Assembly: GCA_038030265.1 (NCBI GenBank)
Contig: CM075943.1
Coordinates: forward strand, 40,610,001 to 40,674,000
DNA: 64,000 nt
Origin: Corythucha ciliata
Taxonomy: Eukaryota; Arthropoda; Insecta; Hemiptera; Tingidae
Reading direction: 5' to 3'
Shown: positions 35,095 through 46,370 of the stretch, in pieces
Layout of the letters: the number at the start of each line of letters is the position of its first letter
How positions within the stretch are numbered: the first letter of the stretch is position 1
The notes under the pieces: generated by a model
The model's database searches: none
What the model was told of the DNA's origin: nothing
What the model saw: the letters and a program-made list of their open reading frames with translations, nothing else
Translations under genes and position numbers: made by a program

Positions 35095-35790
35095 TCCCAC
35101 CAGAACCACCCAAAATTAACAGTAAAATCAATTCGTGATATCACTTTTTTCGAAGAGTTGACCCACCCAAATCGGTTATTTGAATGAGCCATGCCCCAGA
35201 AAATCGCTTTTTGGCTGGAGTCGAAAGCGCAAATATTCGTCTTGGATATTTTATGGCAAAATTTTGCTTTTTTAGGGTGGGCAGGGTAGGAGGGTGGGGG
35301 ATTCTTATTCTTAATTAGCCAACTCCACAAAATTGCCTTCTGAATGGGTCAGCAGCGAGAAATTTTGTTTTTTCAGGAAGCCGGCCCCGTAAAATTTGGT
35401 TTTTCCAAGGAGCCACCACCTCGAAGTAGGTTTTGAATGAGCTGACTCCACAAAATTGCTTTTTGAACGGGTCAGCAGCGCGATATTTGGTTTTTAACGA
35501 TGCAAAACCACGAAATTGATTTTATGAGCAGGAGAGCTTTACAAAAATGGCTATTAATGGGCTCAGATCCACGAATTGAGAAATGCCAGGGGGTTGCCTT
35601 CTTCATCGAGTCAATCCTTAACCCTACGAAATTATTTCCTGATGAGCCAGGTCCAAACGAATTGGTTTTTGAAAATAATAGCCAAACCAGTGAATATCTT
35701 TTTATGAGGCGCCAGAGGTGGAATTTGGTTATTGATAGCCAAAACCACGAAATCGGGAAGTGTGAGAGTGAAAAATGTCAATGGTGCACC
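35095..35790 (-). repeat. Family D array, reverse orientation
   Basis: Units contain 'aaaattgctttttgaacgggtc' and 'gagctgactccac' phrases at about 30-bp intervals, for example 35320-35480. The forward frame 35500-35814 and the reverse frames are translated repeat. Confidence 0.75.
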
Positions 35791-35799
35791 CAGTGCCCC

Positions 35800-38149
35800 G
35801 CAGTTCAAGGCTGACATGAATGGTGACTAGGATGAGTTGTAAACAAAACGAATACTCCTTTTCTGATGAGCGCAGTCCTTTTTTTTACTGGATTCGTCAT
35901 TGTGTGTATACTGACCGCTTGATTATCTTTTTTTAAATTCCACTGCCAATGTCGTTGCTCTCCGTAACAGTCATAACTCAAAATTTTTTGTTGTTTTCAT
36001 AAAAGAAGAAAAGGTTTCCAGAATAGACGAAACCTTGGAAGAATGTATTTACGCACGTTCCAAGTCGTGGTCGGTGATTGTGTAATGGTGCAAGAAGGGC
36101 GAGTAGGGGTTAGAATTATTCTTTAAAGTCGTGACAAGACCCCTGAGACCGAAGTGTTTACTTGACGGGGTTATAATAGACACGAAGAAGGGTGTTCGGA
36201 GGGTGAATAGAGAGGGGTCTTCTCAGATCAAGGTGTGAGGAGCAAGAAGGCTTCCATGCTCAGCCGCTGACAACAAGGTGGTTCGTTTTAATGACTGGGT
36301 GTTGAGTTCGGCCGTAGCGCTGACCTTAACATTTTAATTGTGTGGACAAGAACGGATGGGAAGGTGAGCAATCAACCATATTTTTGAATATGAATATGAT
36401 TTTCAAAAAGAATCGCAAAAATTAATTTATTCGAGGAATTCCAAGCACAGAGTTCCCATTATTTTTTTATCAAGTCACCGGCTTTTGTTTCCAAGACGTG
36501 CCTCAAGATTTCTTTTTTGAAAAAAAATACATTAAACAACGAAAACGTATCATTACTTACTTGTTTTTTTGCAATTTCACGGCTATGATGAACTGAATTA
36601 GCGCGTAGGCGACCTTACGCGAGAGGTTCCTGCCAAGCCCTCTCCTTCCACCCGTCAGAAAACAATAGCAACAAAAAGGAGGCAAAAAAAACCTTTCTAA
36701 ATGCCTAGTGCTACGCCCACGTTATAGAAGTGGAAAAGGGTAAAAAAAATCCAATTTAACCTGATGGCGAAGGGAGGTACAGCATCGCCCCGAGGGAAGG
36801 ACCTCCCTTTGGGGGATACCTTTGAGAGCATTGGGTGTAAGATAGCCCATCTTTATTGCCTTGGACTCATACTCTGCATTGCTAATTTTTAAAAATAAAA
36901 GAGTGAAATTTAAAAAAAAAAGTCAGAGGTTAAAATGCAATATTCTTGCCTCCTTCCTCCGCCACACCACCTCATCCTTCCGATTAAATTGGTAAAAGTC
37001 TCCGATTTAAAAAAAGGATTGGCATTTTGGGTGTGGAAATGTCCCTACTCGACACTCGCGGATTGCCGAGGACAATGCCAAATGCTATTTATAACCCTTC
37101 TTTTTTTTAAGGCCCTCAGTGAAATGTTGTTTCCTAGTTGGATGCATCCCGGCCGGCGTCTTTTATGCTATATTATAATGCCTTTAATTATAATTAATCA
37201 GTTTCGTGTGTTAATGAGCGGTAATGAAGAGGAAGGGGTTGAGGTTTTAATTTGGACGGCCCCACCGCAACAGATTCCCCATCCCCTCCCCGTCCATCTT
37301 TTTGATGATAATTCCAGATGAGGAGGCAAAGTTATACGCATTATAACTTCTCATGAGGGTGATTCGCGCGGAAGAAAACACGCACATTCACCCGGACCCA
37401 ATAATTATTACCACCTCCCTCCATTCACCAATGCTGGACAGGTTTATTATTAAGCAAATGTGTGCCCTCTTTTATTTACAGATGTCCATTTTAATTAGAG
37501 AGAAAGAATTAAGAAATGTGAGAAAATGATGCGTATCGAGCAACGGAGTTGGGGTGTCAGCACTTCATTAAGTGTAACGGAATTTCGAATGAAGCACGAT
37601 TTTTATTTATTTATTATTTTCAAAATATATTATCAATATTTTGCTGTAATAACCAGTCTCCAAAGATGAAGACAGTATAGCTATGCACATGACGCCTCCA
37701 ACACCGTTGCGCGGTCCCTCACCATGCACGGTGCTGAGACAAGAACATCGTTCTCATTTTGAGCTCAACAGCACAAAACAGCTCATCAAATGTTGCTATT
37801 GACCTACCCGAAAAGCAATTTTGTGGGCCACGGCAAGGCTCATTCATATATCCAATCAAGCATGAGTTGGCTCACTCAAACAGAGAAATTTCGTGATTTT
37901 CGCTCTTTCAAACCTCTTTAGTGTTTCTATTCATTCATTAATAATTATTTGCTGCAAATTTATTTCGTGTCCAGTTGTGGTGGGAGAAGGTTATTATGTA
38001 CATCTCGTCTATTGGCAGGGGCTAATGTGCATCCCCTGGGAGGATCAGGGGGAGGAGAGGATCGGGGACGGTCTAACTATTCACCACCTTCCCTCGCCCT
38101 TCACCTTTCACCCTCCCTTCCTCACCACCAATGACTTTTCCTCTAGGGA
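35800..38149. other. Intergenic-like DNA, no gene recognised
   Basis: It includes a 128-codon frame at 36935-37321 and a 113-codon frame at 37893-38234 without recognisable domains. The phrase TTGAGTTCGGCCGTAGCGCT at 36303 resembles part of the 2.3-kb composite (TTGAACTCGGCCGTGGCGCC). Confidence 0.45.
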
Positions 38150-38275
38150 ATTAGTCTTTTTCTCAAAATTTCAACCGATAATTAGCGTTTTTATTGATTT
38201 ATTAGGCGTGAATGAGTGCTTATATGAATTTTAGCCGCAAATTAGCGCATTTCCTCAAAAACTCTTTAGGAAACC
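38150..38275 (-). repeat. Family C array, reverse orientation, left of LINE 2
   Basis: Units such as 'tctcaaaatttcaaccgataattagcg' and 'gaattttagccgcaaattagcgc' in tandem. The family resumes at 40890 on the other side of the LINE fragment. Confidence 0.7.
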
Positions 38276-38290
38276 CTGTTCGTTTTTTCG

Positions 38291-38510
38291 TCACGTGAAT
38301 TGTCACGCTTTACCACGTGACCGTAGTAACAGTTACCATAGCAATGGTAGACATGGTAAGGTTATCATGGCAAGTGATGCTAAGGTAACCGTTACCATGG
38401 CAACCGTTGCTATGGTAACCCATGGTAACGCCATATCATAGCAACGTTTGCTATGGTAAAGGTTACCATGACAACTGATGCTATGTGAGACGTTACCATG
38501 GCAACCATTC
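38291..38510. promoter_or_regulatory. Cluster of RFX/X-box-like sites with flanking E-boxes
   Basis: X-box-like 14-mers occur at 38332-38345 (GTTACCATAGCAAT), 38361-38374 (GTTATCATGGCAAG), 38391-38404 (GTTACCATGGCAAC), 38406-38419 (GTTGCTATGGTAAC), 38462-38475 (GTTACCATGACAAC) and 38492-38505 (GTTACCATGGCAAC), with half-sites between. RFX transcription factors bind GTTNCCATGGNAAC-type imperfect palindromes; that is known of the family. Two CACGTG E-boxes lie at 38292-38297 and 38314-38319. The cluster may be a minisatellite that happens to match, or a promoter/enhancer next to the GC-rich 5' part of the LINE. Confidence 0.6.
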
Positions 38511-38519
38511 CCGTGTCGG

Positions 38520-38929
38520 AATTATTCCGGGTAAGGCATCGGGTTCCTCACGGGGTCTTGATCCCTTATCGGGTGGTGGATGAGGGATCCCTCAGCGTGG
38601 ACGGCGCGAGCCGCACAGACTGAGGGATGGTCTGGAATAAAATACGGACCCGTGGACCAATCAAGGGTAAAGAGGCGTCCTGAGACCGGGACGAAAGATG
38701 GTGTGGCTATCCAGCTGTTCTAGCGTCCCCAGTCCTTACATCGCTCGTATTAATCTTTCCTCCCTCCCTTTCATCTCTCAAGGCTACGGTGTGCGGTCCG
38801 TGCTTAAGACCTGCGTGCCGCAGAGGGTAAAGTGCATCTTGAACGGACTCCCAGGGTACCGGCCGTCCCCCCCCCCCGTCCCCCGTCCGTGTATCTAGGC
38901 TTACCCCGGCATGTGGGGCTCTGCCGGCG
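38520..38929 (+). other. GC-rich leader of LINE 2
   Basis: A sharp rise in GC begins at about 38520 and runs straight into ORF1-like sequence, so this is probably the 5' UTR and internal promoter of the LINE. It contains a compound C run near 38868-38886. I found no coding sequence in it. Confidence 0.45.
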
Positions 38930-39735
38930 GTGGACTACACGTTCCCTAGCTGCTCGTGGGATCGTTTATGGACCCTTGTTTACAGAAAAAAAATAAATAA
39001 ATACTGTGGGCCGGGGGGCGGGAGAACCTTTCCTCAGACGGAACCCCCAAGGGCGCGGAAGTTTCCAGGGGGGGGGGGTATGGCTGCGCTGTCCGTGGAT
39101 ACGACCGTCAGGGACGTTGAAATGGGCAGTCCCTGGGGACAAACCCCTCGGGCGGAGCTTCCTCTGTTGAGACAATCTATGCCCTCGACGGGTGGTCAGA
39201 AAAGGGTCCTAAAGAGGCCCAAGGAAGGGCAAGGAACCCGACCTAAGGCACCCGCGGCTGGTGAGAAAAAATACTTTAAAGAGGCTTTTACGTCAACCAA
39301 GATGGCCATCATCACTGGGGAGTACCATAGGTTCAGGCTGTCGGAAGAGGAGGGCAGGGAGGTGCTTGGGGAGGTCCTGAAGGGCGTTTTTGAATGCCCT
39401 AAGGGGGAGGGTCCCAAGTTCTCGAATACCTACGCCAGCTGTGGGGTGGTATATTGTGACGTGCGCTGATGATGAGGCGAAAGCCTACGTCAGGGAAATG
39501 AAACCCTGGGATGGGGCTAACCTGAGAGTTGGACCTGCCCGGTAAGTGGATCAAGGCGGTCGTGTGGGTGCCCACAGACCTCGTTGGGGAGTCTGACCCC
39601 AGGAAACTCATCCCCTTTTTCGAGGCCCACAATAAAGGGCTCTCGACAGAGGGATGGCAATTGATCTCGAGAGCTGCGGACCCCAAAGGGAAGACGCCGG
39701 TGAAGCGGATTGAGAGCACTGAAGGTTAACGAGTT
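38930..39735 (+). pseudogene. LINE 2 ORF1-like gag protein, frameshifted
   Basis: The first frame (38930-39469; an alternative ATG at 39079 starts MAALSVDTTV) has a proline- and basic-rich N-terminus. A conserved-looking domain then begins AIITGEYHRFRLSEEEGREV and GPKFSNTYASCGVVY. A frameshift near 39460 continues as ADDEAKAYVREMKPWDGANL. Another leads to AVVWVPTDLVGESDP and GLSTEGWQLISRAADPKG (39529-39729). This order resembles the DUF4780-type domain found in ORF1 proteins of insect LINEs, recognised from memory and not by search. It would bind element RNA. Dead copy. Confidence 0.65.
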
Positions 39736-40215
39736 CTGTTTCAGGACCGTAGTAGCTGTCAGGCTACCAGGAGGGGGCCACGAGGGAGCAGCTTGTTGCA
39801 GCCTCGGTGTACTTCCCTGGGGATATAGCGATCAGGGTCCGCCACCGAGGGAGGTGTGATCAACCTGGTCGACGCCTGCAAGCGCCATGGCGAACAACTG
39901 TTTATCGGTGTGGATTTCCAACGTCCATCACTTGCCATGAGGCAGCACCAACACAAACTCCAGGGGTGAGTCCTTATTTGAATACATGGCAACTAGTGAT
40001 TTATCCGTGTTGAACAGGGGCGATAAGCCCACCTTTGTAACATCAAGTAGGACGGAGGTCCTCGACCTCACCCTTTCTACTTCCTTACTGGGCGGTAGGG
40101 TCAGGAACTGGTGTGTGTCCGAGGCTCCATCGTTCTCGGACCACAGGTTATGTCACCGTGAAGATCCGTGGGTGGAAGAGGATACGCGAGACATACTACA
40201 ACCCTCGTAAGACAG
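39736..40215 (+). pseudogene. LINE 2 endonuclease domain fragment
   Basis: Traced across frames: LVDACKRHGEQLFIGVD, then SNVHHLP with TGA where Trp is expected, GSTNTNSRGES, then YMATSDLSVLNRGDKPTFVT, VLDLTLSTSLLGGRVRNW and SEAPSFSDHRL (39986-40210). GxDSNxHHxxWGS and SDHR are hallmark endonuclease motifs of R1/Jockey-type LINEs. At least two frameshifts and one stop disable it, and the N-terminal third is missing or unrecognisable. Confidence 0.8.
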
Positions 40216-40895
40216 ATTAGGGAGGTTTCGCAAAGGAAGTAAATGATAGGCTAGGTTTCGGGAGAGGGCTGGACCTACGAGATGGCGATGATATTGAGAG
40301 GGCAGCACAGGCGTTGCAGGAGGTCGTGGTAACCTCGTATCAAGCAAATACTCCCTTGAGCTCGCGCTCATCGACCAGGAGTGTTCCCTGGTGGAATAAG
40401 GAGCTCGAGGGGTTGAGAAAAGCATCAAGGAGGCTATTTAATCGAGCAGTCCGTGACGGGCAATGGGAGGCCTACAGAGTCAAGCTGGCGGAGTATCGGC
40501 GGGGGCTGAGGAGCTCGAAGAGGGCGTCCTGGAGGGGATTCTGTGAGGAGGCTGAAATACCTCCTCGGTGGCGATCGCCTTAAGCGTCTTCTCTCCAAGG
40601 ACCCACTGAATCCCGTTGACGCACTGATGAAAGTGGACGGTAGTTATACTACGACGGCGTCGGAAACGTTGGCGACCCTGATGGGGGTGCATTTTCCGGG
40701 GGCCAAGGGGGTGATATCGTCCATTCCGCCCTTGGAGCCCTCGCATAGGAGGGCGATAAAAGTGGACTGACATGGGGATAGGGAGGTGGTCACAATGGAA
40801 AGGGTAAAGTGGGCCATTGGCTCGTTTTCCCCCTTCAAAGCTCCTGGACCGGATAGCATAATCCCTAAGCTCCTGCAGGGGATTATGATTATAAG
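40216..40895 (+). pseudogene. LINE 2 linker and start of RT domain, truncated
   Basis: Frames at 40314-40583 and 40543-40770 read SVPWWNKELEGLRKASRRLF, then YRRGLRSSKRASWRGFCEEA, and RLKRLLSKDPLNPVDALMKV. The next part (40790-40890) gives VKWAIGSFSPFKAPGPDSI, the SPxKxPGPDGI entry motif of reverse transcriptase. The element stops at about 40895 at PKLLQGI, and family C repeat follows. A frameshift at about 40545 and a stop at about 40770 are visible. Confidence 0.82.
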
Positions 40896-41105
40896 CACGA
40901 ATTAGATTTTTTTTAAATATTAGCGTTCAATAAGGGCTTTTTCTCAAATATAGCCACTTAAGGGCCTACTGAAGATTGGCGAGCGTTAGCATTTTTTCTC
41001 AATTTAAACGGGAACTTCGACTTGCCTGTAAGCTTTCTCTTAGAAGTCCATAGGCTTACTCAGTGTAGTCGAGGAAAATCGTCCAAAACCAACGGCAGGG
41101 CAAGA
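40896..41105 (-). repeat. Family C array remnant right of LINE 2, with conserved tail
   Basis: Units 'cacgaattagat', 'attagcgttcaataagg' and 'tttttctcaatttaaacggg' continue the family interrupted by the LINE. The array ends in CGTCCAAAACCAACG at about 41079-41093, the same tail as at 3920. Confidence 0.6.
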
Positions 41106-44100
41106 CGTTCCATTTTCGGCACTGACAATGTGAAATACATATATATTTGGAGCGATATCCTTATTTCATAAACTTTGTTGTGCCCTTGGCTTCATTAATT
41201 TTAGTTATCGTTTCTCCGCGGGAGCATATACAAACAATAAAGTATCCGATAAGTTTATGGCTAATTTATACAAAATATGAGGGGATTTTGGAACAATGTG
41301 TTGGTACAACAAATACAAAGCCCGAAGTGTGTGGAAAGGTGAGTGAGCTAAGTTATGGGAGGAAGGGGGCGTCTCAGATCGTAATAAATCTAAATGGGTT
41401 TCCTTGATTCTCGTGATCGTAAATAGTCTGAAATTTTTCGATTTTATATATATTTTTTTGTTTTTATTTTCGACTTGAATATTATATTTCATTCAAAACG
41501 GCCTTGACTCTTTTTCACGCAATATAATTCGTTTAGACTAGACAAGATTAAGTGGTTTGGTTGGACTCGTAATCGCAGTTACCCGCCATCCACTCCGTAC
41601 CCTCGCCACTCTCAAACAACAACTTGGAGGAAAAGAGGTTGATTACAGTTTTGCATTTTTCATCAGAATATTCATTCATCTACCATGAGCCTAAAGTTCA
41701 GCCAACTTGGAAATATTGGCAGGAAGTGATTCCTCACTTTTATTTGGCACACTCAAAAGTTGTTCTCTTTCCTTCAATGAAAGCTCATCAAAAAGGGTTT
41801 GTTCGAAGTCCAAAACTCGTTTCTTTTTTAAATTTATTTCCTCTACTTTTTTTTTATAAAAAAAGAAAAATTATTATTCCAAATGGTAACGCAAGACGAA
41901 GTCCTTAAAACGTGTCCCCTACATATATAGAAAAAAAGTCATGATGATGGTAGAAGGAAGGGAGGGCTCTTGAGTTCTGAATGACAATGAATAAAGCACC
42001 CGCATGTTATACGATTAGCAAAGTTCGATATAGTTAGTGGGAGCTTAAATCAAAACGAATTTCGTGTAGAGCGAGAACGAATGGTCGAGTGTTGGGAACG
42101 GGTTGAAGGGGAGGGAGTAGAATGGACTCTTAAAAGCGTGTACGTGTATCCGGTGCGATTGTACCCGTATAATATTCCGTATTTATATCGCGTCTTGTTT
42201 TTTTCTATTATTTTTATTTTTTTTGGGAAGACGCAAGAGGCACGCGCTTCGCCAAACATGTTCGAGGCATTCTAAAACAGGTGCTCAGTGGATGGAGCGC
42301 AGTGCCATGGAAGCCATGGCTGTGGCAAGGGAGGGGGCAAGAGGGAAACGTGAAATTGTGAAATATGAACGTCCACTGTAATGATTAAGAAGAAGCGTCA
42401 AAAGTGGGGCACTTTCGATGAATCATGAAGTAGGAGAATCAGAAGAAATCATTTTAAAAAAACGAAAGTGAAGAGGAAAATCCTGTCAAAAATTTATACA
42501 TAATTACAAGTTTTTCACGGTTTGTGATTATGGAAAAAATGAAGAGAGAAAAAAAATAAAAATAAAAATAAAAAAAAAAAAAAAATAAAAAAAGCAACAT
42601 GACACCGATAAGATCGTCAATAACATTTTGTGTATGTATGGTAAAGAGGAGGGGTGAGGCCTGCACTTTTTAAACATTTTTAATGACTTACAAGAAGTTG
42701 CCGTGATGGGATTAGTATTGAATAAATCGTGATCTATCAATCTGGTGAAAAAAAAAAAGAGAGAAAAGAATGGAAGCCGGAGCTGTGGTGCGACCGGACA
42801 AGGGAATCACGTGACGAGGGAAGCTGGAAGAATACTTACAAGACGTATGTAAGGATATAATGCATATATACCAACACTTTTTTTATTCGGGTGACCTTCA
42901 CGTTTGCCCCTGTAACTCCGAGAATTTTTTGTTCCCATGAATTTCACTGGCTCACACATCCGTGTGTGTGTCTTATGAGGGATGGTGATGATAATAGTAA
43001 ATAAAATCGAAAAAAACGCGTAAAATAAATTATTAATAACGAAAAGAGAAGGGAAAAACGATGACATGGCAGTGTGGGACGTAGCAGAATGGACCATCGA
43101 CGACGCGGGAAATGATCGGCATATTGGCTTTTAATGGGTAAGGGCTGAAGTGTAAGTGAACTAAGGATACCTATACATATAATGAAATGCGTCAAAATGA
43201 GTGATTTATCGTCGTGCCACTGCGGCTACTCCACGCCGTTTTGACGCCTCAATAACTTCTGGAATCAATATGCCAAATTGAAGACGAGGAAAATGGGAAA
43301 CCAGTGTGGTGTGCGGGGGGGGGGGGTGACAAGGCTCCGTGCCTTATTTTTCTTGTAGTTGGCTACAGACAGGCAATCGAGTACTGTATTACCAGGCAAC
43401 ATCCAGGCCGGCCTGGAGGGAGTGAAAACAAATGAACACTTGTCATGTTTTTGTTTCGGGCCATATCGGCTTAAAGATATCCATCCCCGATAATTTGGTC
43501 CGCTCAAATAAAATATTACGATTCTTCTCCTTTCATTCATCATGCTATATTCTCGTTTACATCCTTGAGGAGGTGGAAGTTCATCTTTATTTTTTCATTT
43601 CCTTCACTTTTAAAACACCCACGTAACTCCAAGAAAACAATCTGGTCATACGAAAAACGATCTGTTAGCCTCCCCCCCCCCACCATCAGTCTATCATTCT
43701 CTACCTACCGAAGCATTCCTCCTCAGGGCATCAACGCAATATAATCTTGCGTCGAATCAAGAAAGTCTAAAAGAAGAAGGTTCCTCCCATTTGAATTTTC
43801 TCTGTGCATCTTTTGTTTTAAAAGTTCAGCTATAACTCCCTTCCTCGCCCGCCGCGATCCTTATAGAACTGTCACGTCCATGCGAATTCTGGAACTTTCA
43901 CGGCGTCAGTCGTTTCTTTTTATTGAATTTAATGGTTTGAAAAAAAAAAGCACTGCTGATCATGACGTCATGTTTGGCAGGCATTTCAAATCCTCTTGAA
44001 CAGCAGTACAGGAATTCAGTGCGATTCAAATTATAGAAAATGCTCAGGAGAATAGAATGAAAATAAAACATGAAATGCAAGACAAATCGTCAAAACTCTC

Positions 44101-44125
44101 TCTTTCATTTACCCTACAGCTGTCC
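41106..44125. other. Intergenic-like DNA, no gene recognised
   Basis: It has A-rich and T-rich tracts (A near 42548-42590, G13 at 43315-43327) and a 16-bp palindrome TCCAGGCCGGCCTGGA at 43402-43417. The frame 41147-41407 has a hydrophobic start and a good splice-donor match (AAAGGTGAGTGAG near 41336), but I cannot name it. No RNA gene seen. Confidence 0.45.
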
Positions 44126-44129
44126 TCCA

Positions 44130-44420
44130 ACCGTGTCCTGATTTGAGCCGTAAATTTAGAGTTATTCTCAACTTTGGCCCAATTTTATCTGCGAATGAGC
44201 GATATTTTTCCACTTTTGGTCATGAAATGCCCAAAGTCTTTCACCATTTTAGCCGCGGACTTGCCCATGAACAGTGTTTGGGGTGCGGCGTTGACCGCCC
44301 TAAGTGTGTTAGCTGGTTTTCTAAATTTTAGCCGTGAAAGAGCCCCCATAGGCAGCAAATGAGCAAATGCTTCTCAATTTTAGCCTCGAGTGAACGCATT
44401 TTTCGGAATTTCGTTTCTAA
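44130..44420 (-). repeat. Family C array, reverse orientation
   Basis: Units with 'gattttgagccgtaaatttagag', 'tattctcaactttggccc' and 'cttctcaattttagcctcgag' phrases. Short forward frames here are translated repeat. Confidence 0.65.
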
Positions 44421-44597
44421 TAAATTCATTTACATAAAACCTGAAAAATCCATATTTATGTTCATTATTCCATCTTTAAGCTTTTCAGGGGCCTGCTCAG
44501 AAGAGTGGCCTGGGACTGTCTGCCCCACACAGTCACGCTTTTTCAACGGGATAGAAAAGTTTTTGACGCATTTCTGAAGGAGTTTTTAGTTTGACTT

Positions 44598-44672
44598 GTC
44601 AGGAAAAGTAAAATGTCAGTTGGCAACGCTACATCCGAGCATAATTACACAGCTAGGCGTGATACTCAGTTA
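44598..44672 (+). repeat. Left arm of a 75-bp near-perfect inverted repeat (repeat Q family)
   Basis: It starts GTCAGGAAAAGTAAAATGTC and includes AGTTGGCAACGCT, ending CGTGATACTCAGTTA. It pairs with 45167-45241 at 73 of 75 positions by my count. TTGGCAACGCT ties it to dispersed repeat Q. Confidence 0.85.
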
Positions 44673-44749
44673 CCGCGAAGGCGAAACTTCCCGAGTCACT
44701 CATCTCTTCTTCATGAGCTTGATTACGTCGATTGCTGGGCTCAGCAGAT

Positions 44750-45135
44750 TTCACCCGTTTAAACGACAATTTCGTGGATTGGACCAAAGGTATATGGTAT
44801 TCGCTCTTCGCAGGATTGTGCGCAGCTACCTCCATGACTGATGGCTGCTCTATGACACGGACGAAGGACCCAAAAGGAGGCGAGTTACGGCGGGTGTGGC
44901 ACAGGAGGCCATTCTTGGCCCGGACTTCTGGAACGCCATCTATAACGGAATCTGACGATCGGGCCGCAGTCGTCACGGCCCGTAACCTGGATCACCTGCA
45001 GCTGAAGCTGAACCAGGGATGCGGAAAGTGGACAGGTGGATGAAGGAGCACAGGTTACAACTCGCCCTTCATAAGACGAGGATTGTTCTCTTGACGTGGA
45101 AGCCGTGGATTCGTCCGATCCAGACTAGGAGAGCG
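44750..45135 (+). pseudogene. LINE 2-type reverse transcriptase fragment
   Basis: Across frames: VFALRRIVRSYLHD (44790-44840), LLYDTDEGPKRRRVTAGVAQ, then EAILGPDFWNAIYNGI (RT motif 4 region, ~44880-44955). This is followed directly by SDDRAAVVTARN, DHLQLKLNQG and DRWMKEHRLQLALHKTRIVL. The family has about 15-20 residues and an ADD box between NAIYNGI and the AAVVTARN segment; here only SDD remains, so an internal deletion removed most of the catalytic motif 5 region. It runs into the right arm of the inverted repeat. Confidence 0.82.
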
Positions 45136-45166
45136 GTCTGAAGTAACTGAGCGGTCTGAACTGAAC

Positions 45167-45241
45167 TAACTGAGTATCACGCCTAGCTGTGTAATTATGC
45201 TCAGATGTAGCGTTGCCAACTGACATTTTACTTTTCCCGAC
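45167..45241 (-). repeat. Right arm of the 75-bp inverted repeat
   Basis: Reverse complement of 44598-44672 with two mismatches. It lies exactly between the RT motif 6 region (KTRIVL) and the motif 7 region (YLGIML), so it interrupts ORF2. Confidence 0.85.
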
Positions 45242-46095
45242 AAGTATCTGGGAATAATGCTGGAATTGACGCTCTCCTTCTGGAATCACATTAGCGGGGC
45301 GGCCGACAAGGCTGCTAGAGTAACAGCAAACTTAAGTCGGCTGATGGCAAATGTCGGCGGGCCTTCCCTGAAAAAGCGGAAAATGATGCTCGGCACGGCA
45401 GAAGCCATATTATGCTTTATGGCGCGGAAGTTTGGGCGGATTCCTTGCGTTTCGGCAAATATGCTGGCGGTGCAGCGGAGGTACCGCACGGTTTCGGGCC
45501 CCGTAGCGCTCGTCATAGCTGGAGTTATCTCGTTAAACCTGCTACCGAAGGAGCGGAAGCGGGTTGCTGAAAGAGGAACGGAGGTCCCGAACTCATGAGT
45601 AAAGAAGGAAAACCATGGCGAGAACTACTTCCTGACCATGTTCCTATGAGAGCATGGGTATTTCGGGCATTATCTGCACCGAATGGGGAAAGAAAGCTAC
45701 TGCATTTACTGCGGAGCAGAGGACGATGCTAGGCACACCTATTTTGAATGCATGAACTGGAAGGTCCTTCGGAACCAGCTAGTTAGGCACGTCAGCGCCC
45801 TATGCCCCGCTAGTGTCATGGGAAGAATGCTCGAAAAACAGGAGACATGGAACAAAATCGCCAGCTTATTCGTAGTCGAGGTCCTAAAGGAGAAGAAACG
45901 AGGTATCGAAAGGAGGCAGACCGGAACGGAAATAGACCTCTGCAAGTCTAGACCTGCAGTTCGACCAATAAGCAAAAAATTAAATCGTTGGTCCGTAGTA
46001 TGGACAGCAGGGAGAAGCAAAGGCACAGAGGAACCCGCTCCCCCTGAATTAATACCGAAAAGGAGGTACCGCGGGGGGGGGGGGGGTCTCTGAGG
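45242..46095 (+). pseudogene. LINE 2-type ORF2 C-terminal region
   Basis: It starts with YLGIMLELTLSFWNHISGAA (RT motif 7 and following), then LSRLMANVGGPSLKKRKMML and YRTVSGPVALVIAGVISLNL (45257-45598). After a frameshift it continues as GYFGHYLHRMGKESYCIYCG with C-x2-C-x7-H-x4-C (about 45698-45757) and a polar tail to 46093. This is the standard end of an R1/Jockey-like ORF2. There is no RNase H. A G-run near 46074 marks the end. Confidence 0.85.
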
Positions 46096-46139
46096 AGGAA
46101 TGTCTCCCAAAAAGCCGCAATTGTGTGGGGGGAAACCGA

Positions 46140-46370
46140 TTCAAATATCCAATTTTACTGCGTTGACCCATTCAGAAAAGTAACTTTACAGGTTTGGATC
46201 CTTCAAAAAAGCAATTCCGTGGATCGGGCTCTTTTGAAGTTCAAATTAAATGGATTTGTCACTTCAGAACACGATTTCAAGAATTTGGCATTTACTGACC
46301 TCATATTTTTTTTTTTTTAATTCAAGAACCAATTTCATTGTCTAGCTCCTTAAAAAAAGCAACCACGAGA
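46140..46370 (+). repeat. Family D array
   Basis: 'ttactgcgttgacccattcagaaaag' and 'cttcaaaaaagcaattccgtgg' style units recur, right after the LINE 2 3' end. Confidence 0.6.

Noticed and set aside
38868..38886. Long C/G homopolymers here and elsewhere as G-quadruplex signals
   Set aside because: Uninterrupted C or G runs of 9-13 are scattered throughout without consistent position relative to any feature; likely microsatellites or sequencing-prone tracts.
41147..41407. Frame containing GILEQC, reminiscent of an insulin A-chain start, plus a splice-donor match
   Set aside because: The required Cys-Cys and later Cys spacing is absent, and no B-chain or C-peptide is near; chance resemblance.
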